Assembly: GCA_002842205.1 (NCBI GenBank)
Contig: PHCI01000008.1
Span: 1-64,000 of the forward strand
Length of the DNA: 64,000 nt
Source of the DNA: Betaproteobacteria bacterium HGW-Betaproteobacteria-3
GTDB taxonomy: Bacteria; Pseudomonadota; Gammaproteobacteria; Burkholderiales; Burkholderiaceae_C
Direction: 5' to 3'
The position numbers and the translations under genes are program-made. The notes beneath the pieces were generated by a model. It worked only from the letters and a program-made list of their open reading frames with translations. It searched no databases and had not been told where the DNA came from. This document shows positions 39,404-48,861 of this stretch, in pieces (within the stretch, counting starts at the first letter, position 1; each line of letters begins with the position of its first letter).

Positions 39404-41761
39404 ATGGTCAAGCGTGTGCATCATGAAGTGGCGGGCGGGCCGGTGCTGCCCTCACCCGGGCTCGGGGCTGCGCCGGTGCTGGACCTCATGTGTTCGCACT
39501 TTGTGTTGAGCCTGGCCGCCAAGCAGGGCCCCAAGTTCAACGTGCGCCGCGACCTCAATGGCCTGCTCTCGCTGTCGGGGCGCCATCTGGTGTGGCCGCT
39601 GCCCGTGCTGGCGCGCCTGCGGGAGTTTCTGGCCCGCCGTTGCCGCGACAACGAATTCTGGCGCGGCCACGAGGCGCTGGACAGCGGCGAGTTTCTCGAC
39701 CGCCACGGCGTCTGGCGCGGCCCGTATGAAGAAGGCACGCTGTTCTTCTACCTCGACGAATACGCCAAGGACCAGCCCAAGGACCTGCTCTCGGTGCTGT
39801 CGGTCACGGGGGCGTGGCTGGCCCATGCCCTGAAGAAGCAGTCCACGCTGGTCGAGAAAAACATCGACGCCCTGTCGGGCCTGCTGCAGCTCAACCAGGC
39901 CGAGCGCGCCCTGCTGCTGTACGGCACGCTGGCGCGCTACCAGCGCGATTTGCGCAGCCTGCTGGTGGAGTTCAAGGTCAACAACGCCCCCGAGGCCTAT
40001 GCCGCCATCGCCGAGGTGGCCGGCGTCAACGCCGCCGAGGTGGGCGAGGCGCTGCGTGCGGGCTCGCGGCTGGAGCGCATCGGCCTGGTCGAAAACCTGA
40101 TCTCCGAGCACAACATCACCGACCTGGCCGACCTCATGAAGGTCAGCGAAAAACTCCCGCCCGTGCTGATGCGCGAATACCGCGACCACAGCGAGCTGAT
40201 GGCCGTGTTCACCCGGCCGGCCACGCACAGCAGCCTGCAACCCGGTGATTTCAGCTTCATCGAGGGCGACGTGCAGGTGCTCGTCAGCCTGTTGCGCAAC
40301 GCGGTGCAAGGCAAGGCGCCCGGTGTCAACGTGCTGCTGTACGGCCCGCCCGGCACCGGCAAGACCGAGCTGGCCAAGGTGGTGGCGCAGGCCGCGGGGC
40401 TTGACCTGTTTGAAGTGGAATACGCCGACCGCGATGGCAACTCTTTAAGCGGGCGCGACCGCTACCGCTCGCTGCAGATCGCGCAGGTGTTCCTCAAGGG
40501 CGCGCCGCAGGCGGCGCTGCTGTTTGACGAGGTGGAAGACGTGTTCCCGCCCATCAGCGTGGACGCGGCGGGGTTGATGGCGCGCCAGGAGCAGCAGGCG
40601 CTGTCGGCCGCGGTGGGCCATTCGGTCAATGGCAAGGCCTGGGTCAACCAGATTCTGGAAGCCAACGCCGTGCCCACGCTGTGGGTCACCAACCGCATCG
40701 AGCAGATCGACCCGGCCTTTCGCCGCCGCTTTGCCTACCACCTGGAGCTGACCTCGCCGCCGCCCGGTGCGCGCGAACAGCTGGTGCGCAAGACGTTGGA
40801 GATGGCGCTCGATGGCGTGGCCGTGAGCGACGGTTTTGTCGCCAAACTCACCGGCCGCAAGGGCCTCACGCCCGCGCAGATCCGCACCGCGGTGCGCTTT
40901 GCCGGGCTGGCCCGCCCGCACGACGCGCTTGCCGACGAGCCCGCCCGCATCCTGGCGTTTGAAGGGCTGATCGAGCGCCAGCTCAAGAACTCCGACGCCG
41001 CGCTGGGCAACCAGCCCGCCGACCACGGTGGCCGCAAACCGGTCACCACCTACGACCTCGACATGCTGAACGTGGAGACCCGCTTTGACATCCCCCGCAT
41101 CGTCGAAGCCCTGAAGGCGCGCGGCCACGGCACCCTGTGCTTTTACGGCGCCCCCGGCACCGGCAAGACCGCCCTGGGCGAACACATCGCCCAACGGCTG
41201 GAGCGCCCGCTCATCGTCAAGCAGGCATCCGACCTGATGAGCAAATACGTGGGCGAAACCGAGCAGAACATGGCCGCCATGTTCAAGGAAGCCGAGGCCG
41301 AAAAAGCCGTGCTGCTGCTCGACGAGGCCGACAGCTTCCTGCAGGACCGGCGCGGCGCGCAGCGCACCTACGAGGTGACCGAGGTGAACGAGATGCTGCA
41401 GGGCATGGAGCGCTATGCCGGCATCTTTGTCTGCACCACCAATCTGCTCGACCGCATCGACCAGGCCGCGCTGCGCCGCTTCACCTTCAAGATCCGGTTC
41501 AAGCCACTCACCGCCGCGCAGCGCGAAAAGATGTTCGTGACCGAGGCGCTGGACGGCGATGCGGCCCGGCTCGACGCGTTGCTGCGCGCCCGCCTGGCCA
41601 AGCTCGACCAGCTGTGCCCCGGCGACTTTGCCGCCGTCAAGCGCCAGACCGACATCCTGGCCACCGGGTTCAGCGCCGAGGAATTTCTGGAACAGCTCGA
41701 AGCCGAGCACCGGCTCAAGCCGGAGGTGCGGGAGGCCAGGGGGATGGGGTTTGTGCAGTGA
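39404..41761 (+). CDS. Tandem AAA ATPase of unknown role
   Basis: A 785-residue protein read from the ATG at 39404, with CCGGAGG upstream; the upstream frame is intergenic. An N-terminal helical domain of about 280 residues precedes two AAA modules. AAA1 has Walker A GPPGTGKTEL (314-321), Walker B ALLFDEVEDV and an Arg-finger-like PAFRRRF. AAA2 has Walker A GAPGTGKTAL (about 582-589), Walker B VLLLDEADSF and a final winged region with TDILATGFSAEEFLEQLE. The protein probably unfolds or remodels a client; family membership is plain but the client is not. It stands alone. Confidence 0.85.
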   Translation: MVKRVHHEVAGGPVLPSPGLGAAPVLDLMCSHFVLSLAAKQGPKFNVRRDLNGLLSLSGRHLVWPLPVLARLREFLARRCRDNEFWRGHEALDSGEFLDRHGVWRGPYEEGTLFFYLDEYAKDQPKDLLSVLSVTGAWLAHALKKQSTLVEKNIDALSGLLQLNQAERALLLYGTLARYQRDLRSLLVEFKVNNAPEAYAAIAEVAGVNAAEVGEALRAGSRLERIGLVENLISEHNITDLADLMKVSEKLPPVLMREYRDHSELMAVFTRPATHSSLQPGDFSFIEGDVQVLVSLLRNAVQGKAPGVNVLLYGPPGTGKTELAKVVAQAAGLDLFEVEYADRDGNSLSGRDRYRSLQIAQVFLKGAPQAALLFDEVEDVFPPISVDAAGLMARQEQQALSAAVGHSVNGKAWVNQILEANAVPTLWVTNRIEQIDPAFRRRFAYHLELTSPPPGAREQLVRKTLEMALDGVAVSDGFVAKLTGRKGLTPAQIRTAVRFAGLARPHDALADEPARILAFEGLIERQLKNSDAALGNQPADHGGRKPVTTYDLDMLNVETRFDIPRIVEALKARGHGTLCFYGAPGTGKTALGEHIAQRLERPLIVKQASDLMSKYVGETEQNMAAMFKEAEAEKAVLLLDEADSFLQDRRGAQRTYEVTEVNEMLQGMERYAGIFVCTTNLLDRIDQAALRRFTFKIRFKPLTAAQREKMFVTEALDGDAARLDALLRARLAKLDQLCPGDFAAVKRQTDILATGFSAEEFLEQLEAEHRLKPEVREARGMGFVQ

Positions 41762-41846
41762 GCCACAGCGGTGAAACAAACCCGATGGTCGGCCGCTTGC
41801 CGAGACGGCCCGCCAGCTGGGTTGCCGTCACTCCGGTCCATGAATC

Positions 41847-41899
41847 ACTATAATTATAATAGCAAACTAACACCATTTGACGGGGGCTAACGGCATAAA
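41847..41899 (-). repeat. Dispersed hairpin element, copy 6
   Basis: Minus-strand copy: AGCCCCCGTCAAATGGTGTT, AGTTTGCTAT, then a stem CTAT (41848-41851)/ATAG (41859-41862). Intergenic, between the AAA gene and the coiled-coil protein gene. Confidence 0.75.
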
Positions 41900-41903
41900 A
41901 GAC

Positions 41904-42305
41904 TCATAAAAAGGTCTTTAGCACCAACCCCAGCAACGCCAGCCCCAGCACCCACATCACCCCACTCAACCACACCACGCGCACCCGGTTGGCCTCGGCG
42001 CGCTGGACGAGCTGGGTGTTCTGCTCGGCCAGCGCCTGAATCAGCTCCGAGGTGGCCATGAGCTGCTCCTGCAGTTGCGTGACCTGGGCGTCCAGCGCGG
42101 TCAGGCGGGCGTCGATCCGGGCGAGGGCCTGCGCTTCGGGCGACAGGGTCAAGGGCACTTCTTCGGTGGCGGCCGCTTCGGGTTCGGGTGCTTTCTTGCC
42201 CACGGTGGCCCAGAGCTTTTTGGCGCCTTCGGCCACCTTGGGTGCGTTGCGGATCACCTCCGCCCAGGGCACGCTTTGCAAAACTGTCATCCAGCCGATG
42301 GCCAT
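41904..42305 (-). CDS. Coiled-coil membrane-anchored hypothetical protein
   Basis: A 133-residue protein read from the ATG at 42305. The middle is a coiled coil (RIDARLTALDAQVTQLQEQL, MATSELIQALAEQNTQLVQR), and the C-terminus is a single membrane helix (VVWLSGVMWVLGLALLGLVL) with almost no tail. This C-tail-anchored layout is common for small regulators or spacers at the inner membrane. No domain name can be given. It is divergent from the YeeE/YedE gene. Confidence 0.65.
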   Translation of the reverse strand: MAIGWMTVLQSVPWAEVIRNAPKVAEGAKKLWATVGKKAPEPEAAATEEVPLTLSPEAQALARIDARLTALDAQVTQLQEQLMATSELIQALAEQNTQLVQRAEANRVRVVWLSGVMWVLGLALLGLVLKTFL

Positions 42306-42555
42306 GGGGCTGCCTTTCAAGAGACGGCTGCAGGGGTTGCGCCCACGCGCCCGACACCCCCGGCGCCTTGGTGTGAGTCTGGCCCCTGCGAGCCCAAAGC
42401 CCACAAGATACGCGATTTGGCCGGCCCATGGCCCGACAAGCCCCTGCATCGCGCAGGCGCTCTGATACGCTGGCGCGGGGCGCGCACCCCCGGCATACTG
42501 GCGGGCGCGCGCTGTGCGCACACACGGCCAAGCTGCAGAAAGTCGAACCCCCTTC

Positions 42556-43629
42556 ATGAGCCTCCTGACCCTGGACCCCGAGGTCCGCAACATCCTGCTT
42601 TTGCTGCTGGGCGCGTTGCTGGGCGCCACGCTGTTCCATGCCGACTTCGGTTTTACCGGCGCCTACCGGCGGCTGATCGCGCATGGCGATGGTTCCACCG
42701 TCATGCCGCAGTTGCTGCTGGTGGGGCTGTGCACCGCGCTGTTTGCACCGGTCCTTGCGGCCGGGGGGCTGTTCGGGCAGGGCGTGGCCGGGGCCACGGC
42801 GCCGGTGAGCCTGTCGGTGGTGATCGGGGCGTTTGTGTTTGGCATCGGCATGCAACTGGGGGGTGGCTGCGGCTCGGGCACGCTGTATGCGCTGGGCCGC
42901 GGCAGCCTGCCGATGTTTGTGACGCTGCCGGCCTTTTGCGCGGGCGGGTTCTGGGCCAGCCTGCATTCGTGGTGGCAAGAGCTGCCCTCGGCCGGCGAGA
43001 TCGTGCTGGGCGAGACGCTGGGCTGGCCGCAGGCGGTGGGCCTGCAGGTGGCGGTGCTGCTTGGGCTGGCCTGGGCGCTGCGGCGCTGGACCGCGGGCAC
43101 GCGAGCCTCGGCGCCGCCGCGGGTCACCCATTCCACCTGGCCGTGGTGGTGGGGCGGCGTGGTGCTGGCGCTGCTGTGCGTCATCACGCTGCTGCTGGCG
43201 GGCCACCCGTGGACGATCACCTGGGCCTTCACGCTGTGGGCCGCCAAGGTGGCCGTGGCGCTGGGCTGGGACCCGGCCACCTCGGCGTTCTGGCAGGGCG
43301 ATTTTCAGCAGCAGGCGCTGCAGTCGAGCGTCTTCACCGACACCACGTCGCTGATGGACATGGGCCTGATCCTCGGCACCTTCGTGGCCGCGGCGTTGGC
43401 GGGCGGGCTGGTGTTCCGGCTCAAGACCAGCCCGCGCCAGTTTCTGACCGCGTTGGTGGGCGGGCTGATGATGGGTTACGGCGCGCGCATCGCCTACGGC
43501 TGCAACATCGGTGCCTTTGTGTCGGGCGCGGCGTCCACCAGCCTGCACGGCTGGCTGTGGATCGCCATGGCGCTGCCGGGCAACTGGGTGGGCGTGGCCC
43601 TGCGCCGGCGCATCGGCCTGGCCGTGTAA
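42556..43629 (+). CDS. YeeE/YedE-family transporter (thiosulfate-type)
   Basis: This 357-residue membrane protein is read from the ATG at 42556 (MSLLTLDPEVRN). The family features are the paired Cys-containing helices: FGIGMQLGGGCGSGTLYALG near residue 100 and GARIAYGCNIGAFVSG near residue 310, with about nine membrane segments. YeeE imports thiosulfate by a Cys-relay mechanism in the membrane, and both Cys motifs are present here. The next gene encodes a formylglycine-generating-enzyme-like protein, so the pair may work on sulfur metabolism. Confidence 0.88.
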   Translation: MSLLTLDPEVRNILLLLLGALLGATLFHADFGFTGAYRRLIAHGDGSTVMPQLLLVGLCTALFAPVLAAGGLFGQGVAGATAPVSLSVVIGAFVFGIGMQLGGGCGSGTLYALGRGSLPMFVTLPAFCAGGFWASLHSWWQELPSAGEIVLGETLGWPQAVGLQVAVLLGLAWALRRWTAGTRASAPPRVTHSTWPWWWGGVVLALLCVITLLLAGHPWTITWAFTLWAAKVAVALGWDPATSAFWQGDFQQQALQSSVFTDTTSLMDMGLILGTFVAAALAGGLVFRLKTSPRQFLTALVGGLMMGYGARIAYGCNIGAFVSGAASTSLHGWLWIAMALPGNWVGVALRRRIGLAV

Positions 43630-43674
43630 CGCCAAACCGACCGCATTGACATCGCCGCCCCGGGAGCCATCCGC

Positions 43675-44553
43675 ATGTCCGCTAACCGCACCTGGCGCCC
43701 ATGGGCCGTGGCGTGCCTGTGGGGCTTGGCCGCACTGGCGGGGCTCTGCCAGGCCGCCACGCAACCTCAATCCCCGCCCATGCCCGCGCAGATCACCGTT
43801 CCGGCAGGCGACTTCATCATGGGCTCGGACGACGCCGAGCGCGAAGCCGCCTACACGCTGGACGCCGCCGCCTACGGCCACGAAACCACCCGGCGCCAGC
43901 AGTGGTATGCCAACGAACCCGCCCGCAGCGTTGCCCACACCGGCGCCTACGTCATCATGGCCACGCCCGTCACCAACCGCCAGTACGCGGCGTTTGTGGC
44001 GGCCACCCGGCACCGCGCCCCCAACGTGGACCGCACCACCTGGGACGGCTACGGCCTGATCCACCCGTTCGAGCGCACCCGGCGCCATGCCTGGGCGGGC
44101 GGCGTGCTGCCCAAGGGGCGCGAAGACCATCCCGTGGTGCTGGTGAGCTGGGCCGACGCGCAGGCCTATGCGCAATGGCTGTCGCGCCAGACCGGCCAGC
44201 ACTGGCGCCTGCCCACCGAAGCCGAGTGGGAAAAAGCCGCGCGCGGGCTGCAGGGCCAGCGCTTCCCCTGGGGCGATGCGTTTGACCCGCTGCGCCTGAA
44301 CAGTGCCGACCGCGGCCCGTTTGACACCCAGCCCGTGGGCAGCCACCCCACAGGCGCCAGCCCCTTCGGCCTGCTCGACGCCGCCGGCCAGGTGTTTGAA
44401 TGGACCGCCACGCAAGAGGGCAACCGACCGGTGGTCAAAGGCGGCTCGTGGGACGACCACGGCTGCGGCATTTGCCGCCCCGCGGCCCGCCACACCCGCC
44501 CGGCGAACCTCAGGCACATCCTGATCGGGTTTCGGCTGGTGCGGGCGCCCTGA
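43675..44553 (+). CDS. Formylglycine-generating enzyme (SUMF1)-like exported protein
   Basis: A 292-residue protein with a signal peptide (about residues 1-26, ending in SVCQAA-like text near CQAATQPQ) and a SUMF1-type fold: PAGDFIMGSDDAERE, PVTNRQYAAFVAATRH, WRLPTEAEWEKAARG, FEWTATQEGN, GGSWDDHGCGICRPAARHT and IGFRLVRAP. One Cys sits in GICRPAARH and another in HGCG, three residues before, not the classical spaced pair, so true oxidation of a sulfatase Cys is uncertain. SUMF1-like domains also serve as binding modules. It follows the YeeE gene by 45 bp. Confidence 0.8.
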   Translation: MSANRTWRPWAVACLWGLAALAGLCQAATQPQSPPMPAQITVPAGDFIMGSDDAEREAAYTLDAAAYGHETTRRQQWYANEPARSVAHTGAYVIMATPVTNRQYAAFVAATRHRAPNVDRTTWDGYGLIHPFERTRRHAWAGGVLPKGREDHPVVLVSWADAQAYAQWLSRQTGQHWRLPTEAEWEKAARGLQGQRFPWGDAFDPLRLNSADRGPFDTQPVGSHPTGASPFGLLDAAGQVFEWTATQEGNRPVVKGGSWDDHGCGICRPAARHTRPANLRHILIGFRLVRAP

Positions 44554-45083
44554 GGCGCGCTGCCAACAACCCTGCATTCAAGGGGATGGCCCGTTTCTTC
44601 AACGCCTGTGTCCCCCGTTCGCCCCGAGCTTGTCGAAGGGCGCTGCAGTTCCGACCCTTCGGCAAACGCAGGGCAGGCCCCGCTCAACCCGAACGGTTCA
44701 TCTCGAATGAACGTCAAGGGTCGAGAACGCCTGTTTGCAGCGGGTAAAAGCTGCCGGTGGCCGGTGGCTGACGCTGCCGGGACGCGCCCATCGGCTCGAC
44801 CGCCAGTGACAGGCCGGTTCCGGGGGATAGCGGCCTGTCGGATCAGCAAACCACGAACGACCGGCCCGGGCAGGAAAGGTCGGTCCCAAAGATTGCTTGT
44901 TCGTCCGCTGCAGGCTGATCAAAGTCATTCGCAACTAATAGGCCGAACGACCGCTGAGATCGTCACCGACCGCTTGACGGTCAGCGGCACGCACGGCCAC
45001 TCCCCCTCCGAGACCAGTCATTCGACAGCCTTGGGTTCGGCATTCTGTGGCCGTGACCGGTTCTCGACGACGGGTTGATTCTG
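44554..45083. other. 530-bp gene-free region with a palindromic repeat
   Basis: I see no convincing gene. From 44617 there is a REP-like palindromic unit, described separately. From about 44880 the sequence is a patchwork of short GAACGACCG, GTCATTCGACAG and similar words, typical of degraded intergenic repeats. It forms the right flank of the FGE-like gene and the left edge of the islet. Confidence 0.6.
44617..44694. repeat. REP-like palindromic repeat unit
   Basis: GTTCGCCCCGAGCTTGTCGA starts the unit. A perfect 7-bp stem (CGAAGGG at 44634-44640, CCCTTCG at 44655-44661, 14-nt loop) lies within, and the ends GTTCG and CGAAC are also complementary. This is the kind of GTCGAAGGGC element scattered in many Comamonadaceae intergenic regions. 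Confidence 0.55.
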
Positions 45084-47750
45084 TTAAACGCCTAGCCGTA
45101 GGTCTAGCCTATCGACTTCCTCCAAAGTTTGAACAACAGACTCTACGAGATCACCGTCGAAATCATCGCGATCTGCTTCCTCGTGAGTTCCTTTGTTCAA
45201 GTAGGTCCACACTAGGTTGGCGGCGGGAATGCCGAGGATTCGTCCGTATGCGGCCAAGAGCGCGGGCTTATTGGCGTGGTTGAAGTGCGCGGCGTCGTTG
45301 AGCCGCTTGCGCAGGGCTTCGCATAGGTTGCGCAGCCCCGGCTCGGCGCCGACGCCAGCCAGCTGCAAATTGAGCACACCCAGCTCGTGGCTGCCTAGCC
45401 AACGCCACACTTTCTCCGAGAGCATCTCGAGGCCTTGGCGGCAGGCGGCGAGGGCCTCGCGGTGGTCGAGGTTGTCCTTTGCCGCGCGCGCCTTGGCCAC
45501 GTAGTTCCTGATCGTGACGTTTCCCGACACCCGCGGCTGGTAGTCGCCCGTGTGGTTGCGGAACAGGTAGACCTTGCAATCGTTGCGACGCTGGGCAGGC
45601 AAGTGCTGCTGGATGTCTTTGATGAACTCGTTGCTGTGGCAGGTGACGATGAGCTGGGTGTCGGCGAAATGGTCGCTCTCGAAGATTGTCTCGCGGATGC
45701 CACTGCGGTGGTCGTGGTCGATGGCGTTGATGGCGTCGTCGAACACGACCAGGGGGCTTTGGATGCTCTGGGCCTTGGCCAGCAGGATCGCGAGGCCCAG
45801 GCAGCGGATGTGGCCCTCGCTGAGGATACGCAGCGCGTCCACCCGAACGCCGGGATTTCCACGGAACGAGATCTCGATCTTCTGCTCGCCGTTGAGGGGC
45901 AAGTGGAGGGCGGCAAGCTTGTCGGGGTCGAGGTCGTTGCGGTTGAACTCGTTGTAGAGGTTCATGGCCGCGTCGTTGAGGCCTGCCATAAGCATGCCGG
46001 GGAGCTGGTTGCGGTAGCCGCGCAGCAATCCCAGGAATCGGTCGTAGGCAGCCTTGATGGGGGCGTCACGCGCGAGGTCGAGGGCTTCTTGGGCCACGTC
46101 GGCGATGAGCTGCGCGTTGTCTACGTCGAACGCCGCGATCCTGGCCCTGGCTGCGGCGACGCCGTCCACGAGCTGCTTGCGCTTTAAGTCCTGGGCTTGG
46201 ATGGCCAATTGCAGGGTGACGAGAGCCGCGCGTTCTTTGGCGTGCCGTTGCCGCTCCTGACGGGCCAGCGCCGAAGCTGTGTCCTGCGCCGCGACGCGGT
46301 CTGCCACCGCCAGGATCGCCTCGAGCGTGACGGCGTCGGCCTCCTCGCCATACTGCGGCGGCTTGGCAGGGTAGACCACCGACCACCACTCGCCAGCCGG
46401 CTCGACCGGAAGTCCCGCGAGGAACAGTCCCACAGGCGTCTCTTGCTCATCATGCGCTGCAAGGAACGCGGACACTGCGCCAAGCTGGCGGCGCAGCTCG
46501 CGCGACGCAGTGCCGACCTTGCGTTGGGCGGTCGCGCGCTGTTCTTGCAGCTCGCCGAGCTCCTTCAAGTCGGTTAGGCCGGCCTTGGCCTTCTCGAATG
46601 GGTTGGACTTGGCGTCGGCCAGCGGCGTGTCGCAGGCCGGGCAGTGGTTGCCCTGGGTGGCTTGCAGCGCGAGGACGGCGCTGTAGAGGTCTTTGAAGGA
46701 GACTTGGCTGCTGCGCGCTTCGAGCTTGGCGGCGATGCCGGCGAGTTCTTCTTGGGCCGCACGCGGCGCCTCGAAGGCGGCCAGCAGGCCATTGCGCGAT
46801 ACGCCGATGGCGGCCGGCGGCACGGCGTTGAGGATACCGTCGAGTTCCTGGAGGCGGCCGGGGGCTTCGGCGGTGCCGATGAACGCTTTGAGTCCGTCGT
46901 AGGCCAAGCCCTCTTGATGAGCGGCAGCCAAGGCGGCCTCCTCGGCCGCTAGGTCCAGCAGGGCTTGTGCCTCGCCGTTGACGGCGGCTTGGTCATTGGC
47001 CAGTGCGTTGCGTTTGCCGGTCAACGCGAGCTGCTTGGTCGCGGTCGTCACGAGCTGCGCGTCGATGGACTCATTGAAGTGGCCTACAAACTCGTTGAAC
47101 TTCTCCATGCCAAACAGCGTGGCAATTAGCTCGGTGCGCTGGGCCGGTGGTCTGGCCGCGATTCGCGAGAAGGCATCGATGCGGTTCTTCTCAATGAAGC
47201 AGAACCGGAAGGTGTCGGCATTGGCGACGACAGCGATATCCAGGTTTTGGTGGTCGGTCGCCCGCAGGGCCGGGGCCTCAAAGCGCCGGGCGTGCAGGTT
47301 CGCCAGGTAGGTGCGCCCGTCGATGCGTTTGGTTTCGGCCTCTTCGACCGAACCCAGCAGGCCAAATTCCAAGCCTTCGCAGAAGCTGGTCTTGCCGCTG
47401 CCGTTGGGGCCGTAGAAGAGGACGACCTGCCTTTGCAGGTCGAAGGGCTCAGGGTTACGAAACCCCCGGAAGGGGCCGATGGTCATGCTGCGCAACCGTT
47501 TCCAGGGCCAAGCGCCGTCGGCCGCCACGTCCGCGATGTCAGGCGGGCCGTCAGGCGTCTGCGCCATGTCTCGGCGGGCTTGGCCCACCAGATAGATGGA
47601 GCGTTGGCTGTGCTGGCGCGAGGTGCGCGCCAGGGCGTCGAACCGCGCCAAGGCGAGGTTGGCGAGCCGCCTCACGTCAGGTGGAGCCTGAGTGGCCGGC
47701 AAATGCAGCCATGCTACGAATCGCTCGAAATCCCTCTTGGAAGACGCCAT
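45084..47750 (-). CDS. Rad50/SMC-like AAA ATPase with zinc hook and C-terminal helical domain
   Basis: This 888-residue protein has a Walker A FYGPNGSGKTSF (114-121), a hook motif CPACDTPL (C370 and C373) flanked by helical coiled-coil-like stretches, an ABC-type signature LSEGH (644-648), Walker B LVVFDDA (667-673) and an H-loop TCHSNE (703-705). This is the order of Rad50/SbcC-type and RloC-type ATPases. The last 180 residues form an extra domain with AACRQGLEMLSEKVWRWLGS, an R-x5-H pattern (R816 to H822, RLNDAAH) and YLNKGTHEEADRDD. A HEPN-like nuclease fold is a plausible inference. The base composition looks lower in GC than its neighbours. No SbcD/Mre11-like nuclease gene is adjacent. 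Confidence 0.8.
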   Translation of the reverse strand: MASSKRDFERFVAWLHLPATQAPPDVRRLANLALARFDALARTSRQHSQRSIYLVGQARRDMAQTPDGPPDIADVAADGAWPWKRLRSMTIGPFRGFRNPEPFDLQRQVVLFYGPNGSGKTSFCEGLEFGLLGSVEEAETKRIDGRTYLANLHARRFEAPALRATDHQNLDIAVVANADTFRFCFIEKNRIDAFSRIAARPPAQRTELIATLFGMEKFNEFVGHFNESIDAQLVTTATKQLALTGKRNALANDQAAVNGEAQALLDLAAEEAALAAAHQEGLAYDGLKAFIGTAEAPGRLQELDGILNAVPPAAIGVSRNGLLAAFEAPRAAQEELAGIAAKLEARSSQVSFKDLYSAVLALQATQGNHCPACDTPLADAKSNPFEKAKAGLTDLKELGELQEQRATAQRKVGTASRELRRQLGAVSAFLAAHDEQETPVGLFLAGLPVEPAGEWWSVVYPAKPPQYGEEADAVTLEAILAVADRVAAQDTASALARQERQRHAKERAALVTLQLAIQAQDLKRKQLVDGVAAARARIAAFDVDNAQLIADVAQEALDLARDAPIKAAYDRFLGLLRGYRNQLPGMLMAGLNDAAMNLYNEFNRNDLDPDKLAALHLPLNGEQKIEISFRGNPGVRVDALRILSEGHIRCLGLAILLAKAQSIQSPLVVFDDAINAIDHDHRSGIRETIFESDHFADTQLIVTCHSNEFIKDIQQHLPAQRRNDCKVYLFRNHTGDYQPRVSGNVTIRNYVAKARAAKDNLDHREALAACRQGLEMLSEKVWRWLGSHELGVLNLQLAGVGAEPGLRNLCEALRKRLNDAAHFNHANKPALLAAYGRILGIPAANLVWTYLNKGTHEEADRDDFDGDLVESVVQTLEEVDRLDLRLGV

Positions 47751-47878
47751 GCCACCCCCTTAGATGCCTTGGTTTTAACGCGCCCGCCATTTCCCGACCA
47801 GGCCTATTCCATCCCGGAGCGACTTTGGCGGCGCGCGCTTGCCTATTCTTTTGCGAATGCCAATCGTAACGGCACCCG

Positions 47879-48598
47879 TCAGGCTTTCGATTCCCTCTGC
47901 TCGGCAAGATATGCCTGCTCGGCCTCGTAGTCGTCGTCCGCCCAACTGTCGTCCCGGTGGGCATATGCCTCGCTGTTCGACTCGACGAGGCCGGAGCGCC
48001 CCGCCTTGTCATAGCTAAGCTTGGCTGAGCAGTGCAGCGTGTCGCCGTTGAACATGCGGTCGGCGTCGGGGTCGTAGGAGCCGACCCAATCGCCGTCGGC
48101 CTCGATAGTCCATTCAGCGCGGGCCTGCCAAAGGTTGTCCGTTGCGGGCGTTTTGTCCGGGAACTCCGGGTCTTCATCGAAGTCGGCATTGCATTCCGCC
48201 ATGGCGTTAGACACCTCGTCCGACGAGATGGCGGCTAGGACCATCCTGTTGCGAGCGTAGGAGTCGTAGAAATCATCGATGCCCGCAAATACGCTGATGT
48301 CCGGCCCCACGGCGTCCGTGATGGCGTCGATGCAGGCCTGGACCACGGCCGAGACGTTGGCGATGCCAATGGCCGTGGCGCGCTTTTCTGCGGATGGCTT
48401 GTCCAAGACCAGAATTTCGGCGTCGTCGAGGTGGTAGGGCAGACTGGTGTTGGCCTCTTCGATACCGAGCGCCGCGTAGGTCTGGTAGCCCAGCAAAGCA
48501 GAAATCACTTCGCTGAGTTGCGAACGCGTCGGGGTTGAGCCGAAAGGGGCCAGGGTTTTGGAGGCAGCATAGGCCGCCGAAGTGACAAGGGTAGTCAT
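47879..48598 (-). CDS. Acidic protein of unknown function in the ATPase islet
   Basis: A 239-residue protein read from the ATG at 48598; the open frame extends to 48742 but without a better ribosome-binding site. The N-terminus (TRSQLSEVISALLGYQTYAA) carries the short helical LGYxTYAAL motif found in various small mobile-region proteins. The rest is acidic, especially near the end (RDDSWADDDYEAEQAYL). I recognise no catalytic motif. It is on the same strand as, and upstream of, the ATPase gene, separated by 128 bp, so the two could be co-transcribed. Confidence 0.65.
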   Translation of the reverse strand: MTTLVTSAAYAASKTLAPFGSTPTRSQLSEVISALLGYQTYAALGIEEANTSLPYHLDDAEILVLDKPSAEKRATAIGIANVSAVVQACIDAITDAVGPDISVFAGIDDFYDSYARNRMVLAAISSDEVSNAMAECNADFDEDPEFPDKTPATDNLWQARAEWTIEADGDWVGSYDPDADRMFNGDTLHCSAKLSYDKAGRSGLVESNSEAYAHRDDSWADDDYEAEQAYLAEQRESKA

Positions 48599-48861
48599 CT
48601 CAGGTTCTCTTAGCTGTTCGGACACTGGTCGTTTTGTTGCCATCGAACAGCCGGAAAAACCCGGAAGTTTGAAAGCGAAAGACTCGCAAGGGGATATGCC
48701 GGTTTCAAGCTGACCAGAGCTTAGGCGGGCGCCGTGGCGCATATTTTACCCGAATGACTGCTGCACGGAAGAAACCGTGAGGTGACGGCATGTTCGCGAC
48801 TGACGGCTGTCGCTGCACAGCAGCCATTCCTACGGCCAGACCAAACTTCCGCACCGTGTCG

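Noticed and set aside
41887-44577. An 896-codon antisense frame over the YeeE/FGE genes
   Set aside because: Low-complexity Gln/Arg/His text; the plus-strand genes have clear motifs and ribosome-binding sites.
44554-45083. A gene between the FGE-like and ATPase genes
   Set aside because: All frames there are composed of repeat-like text with no start context or motif.
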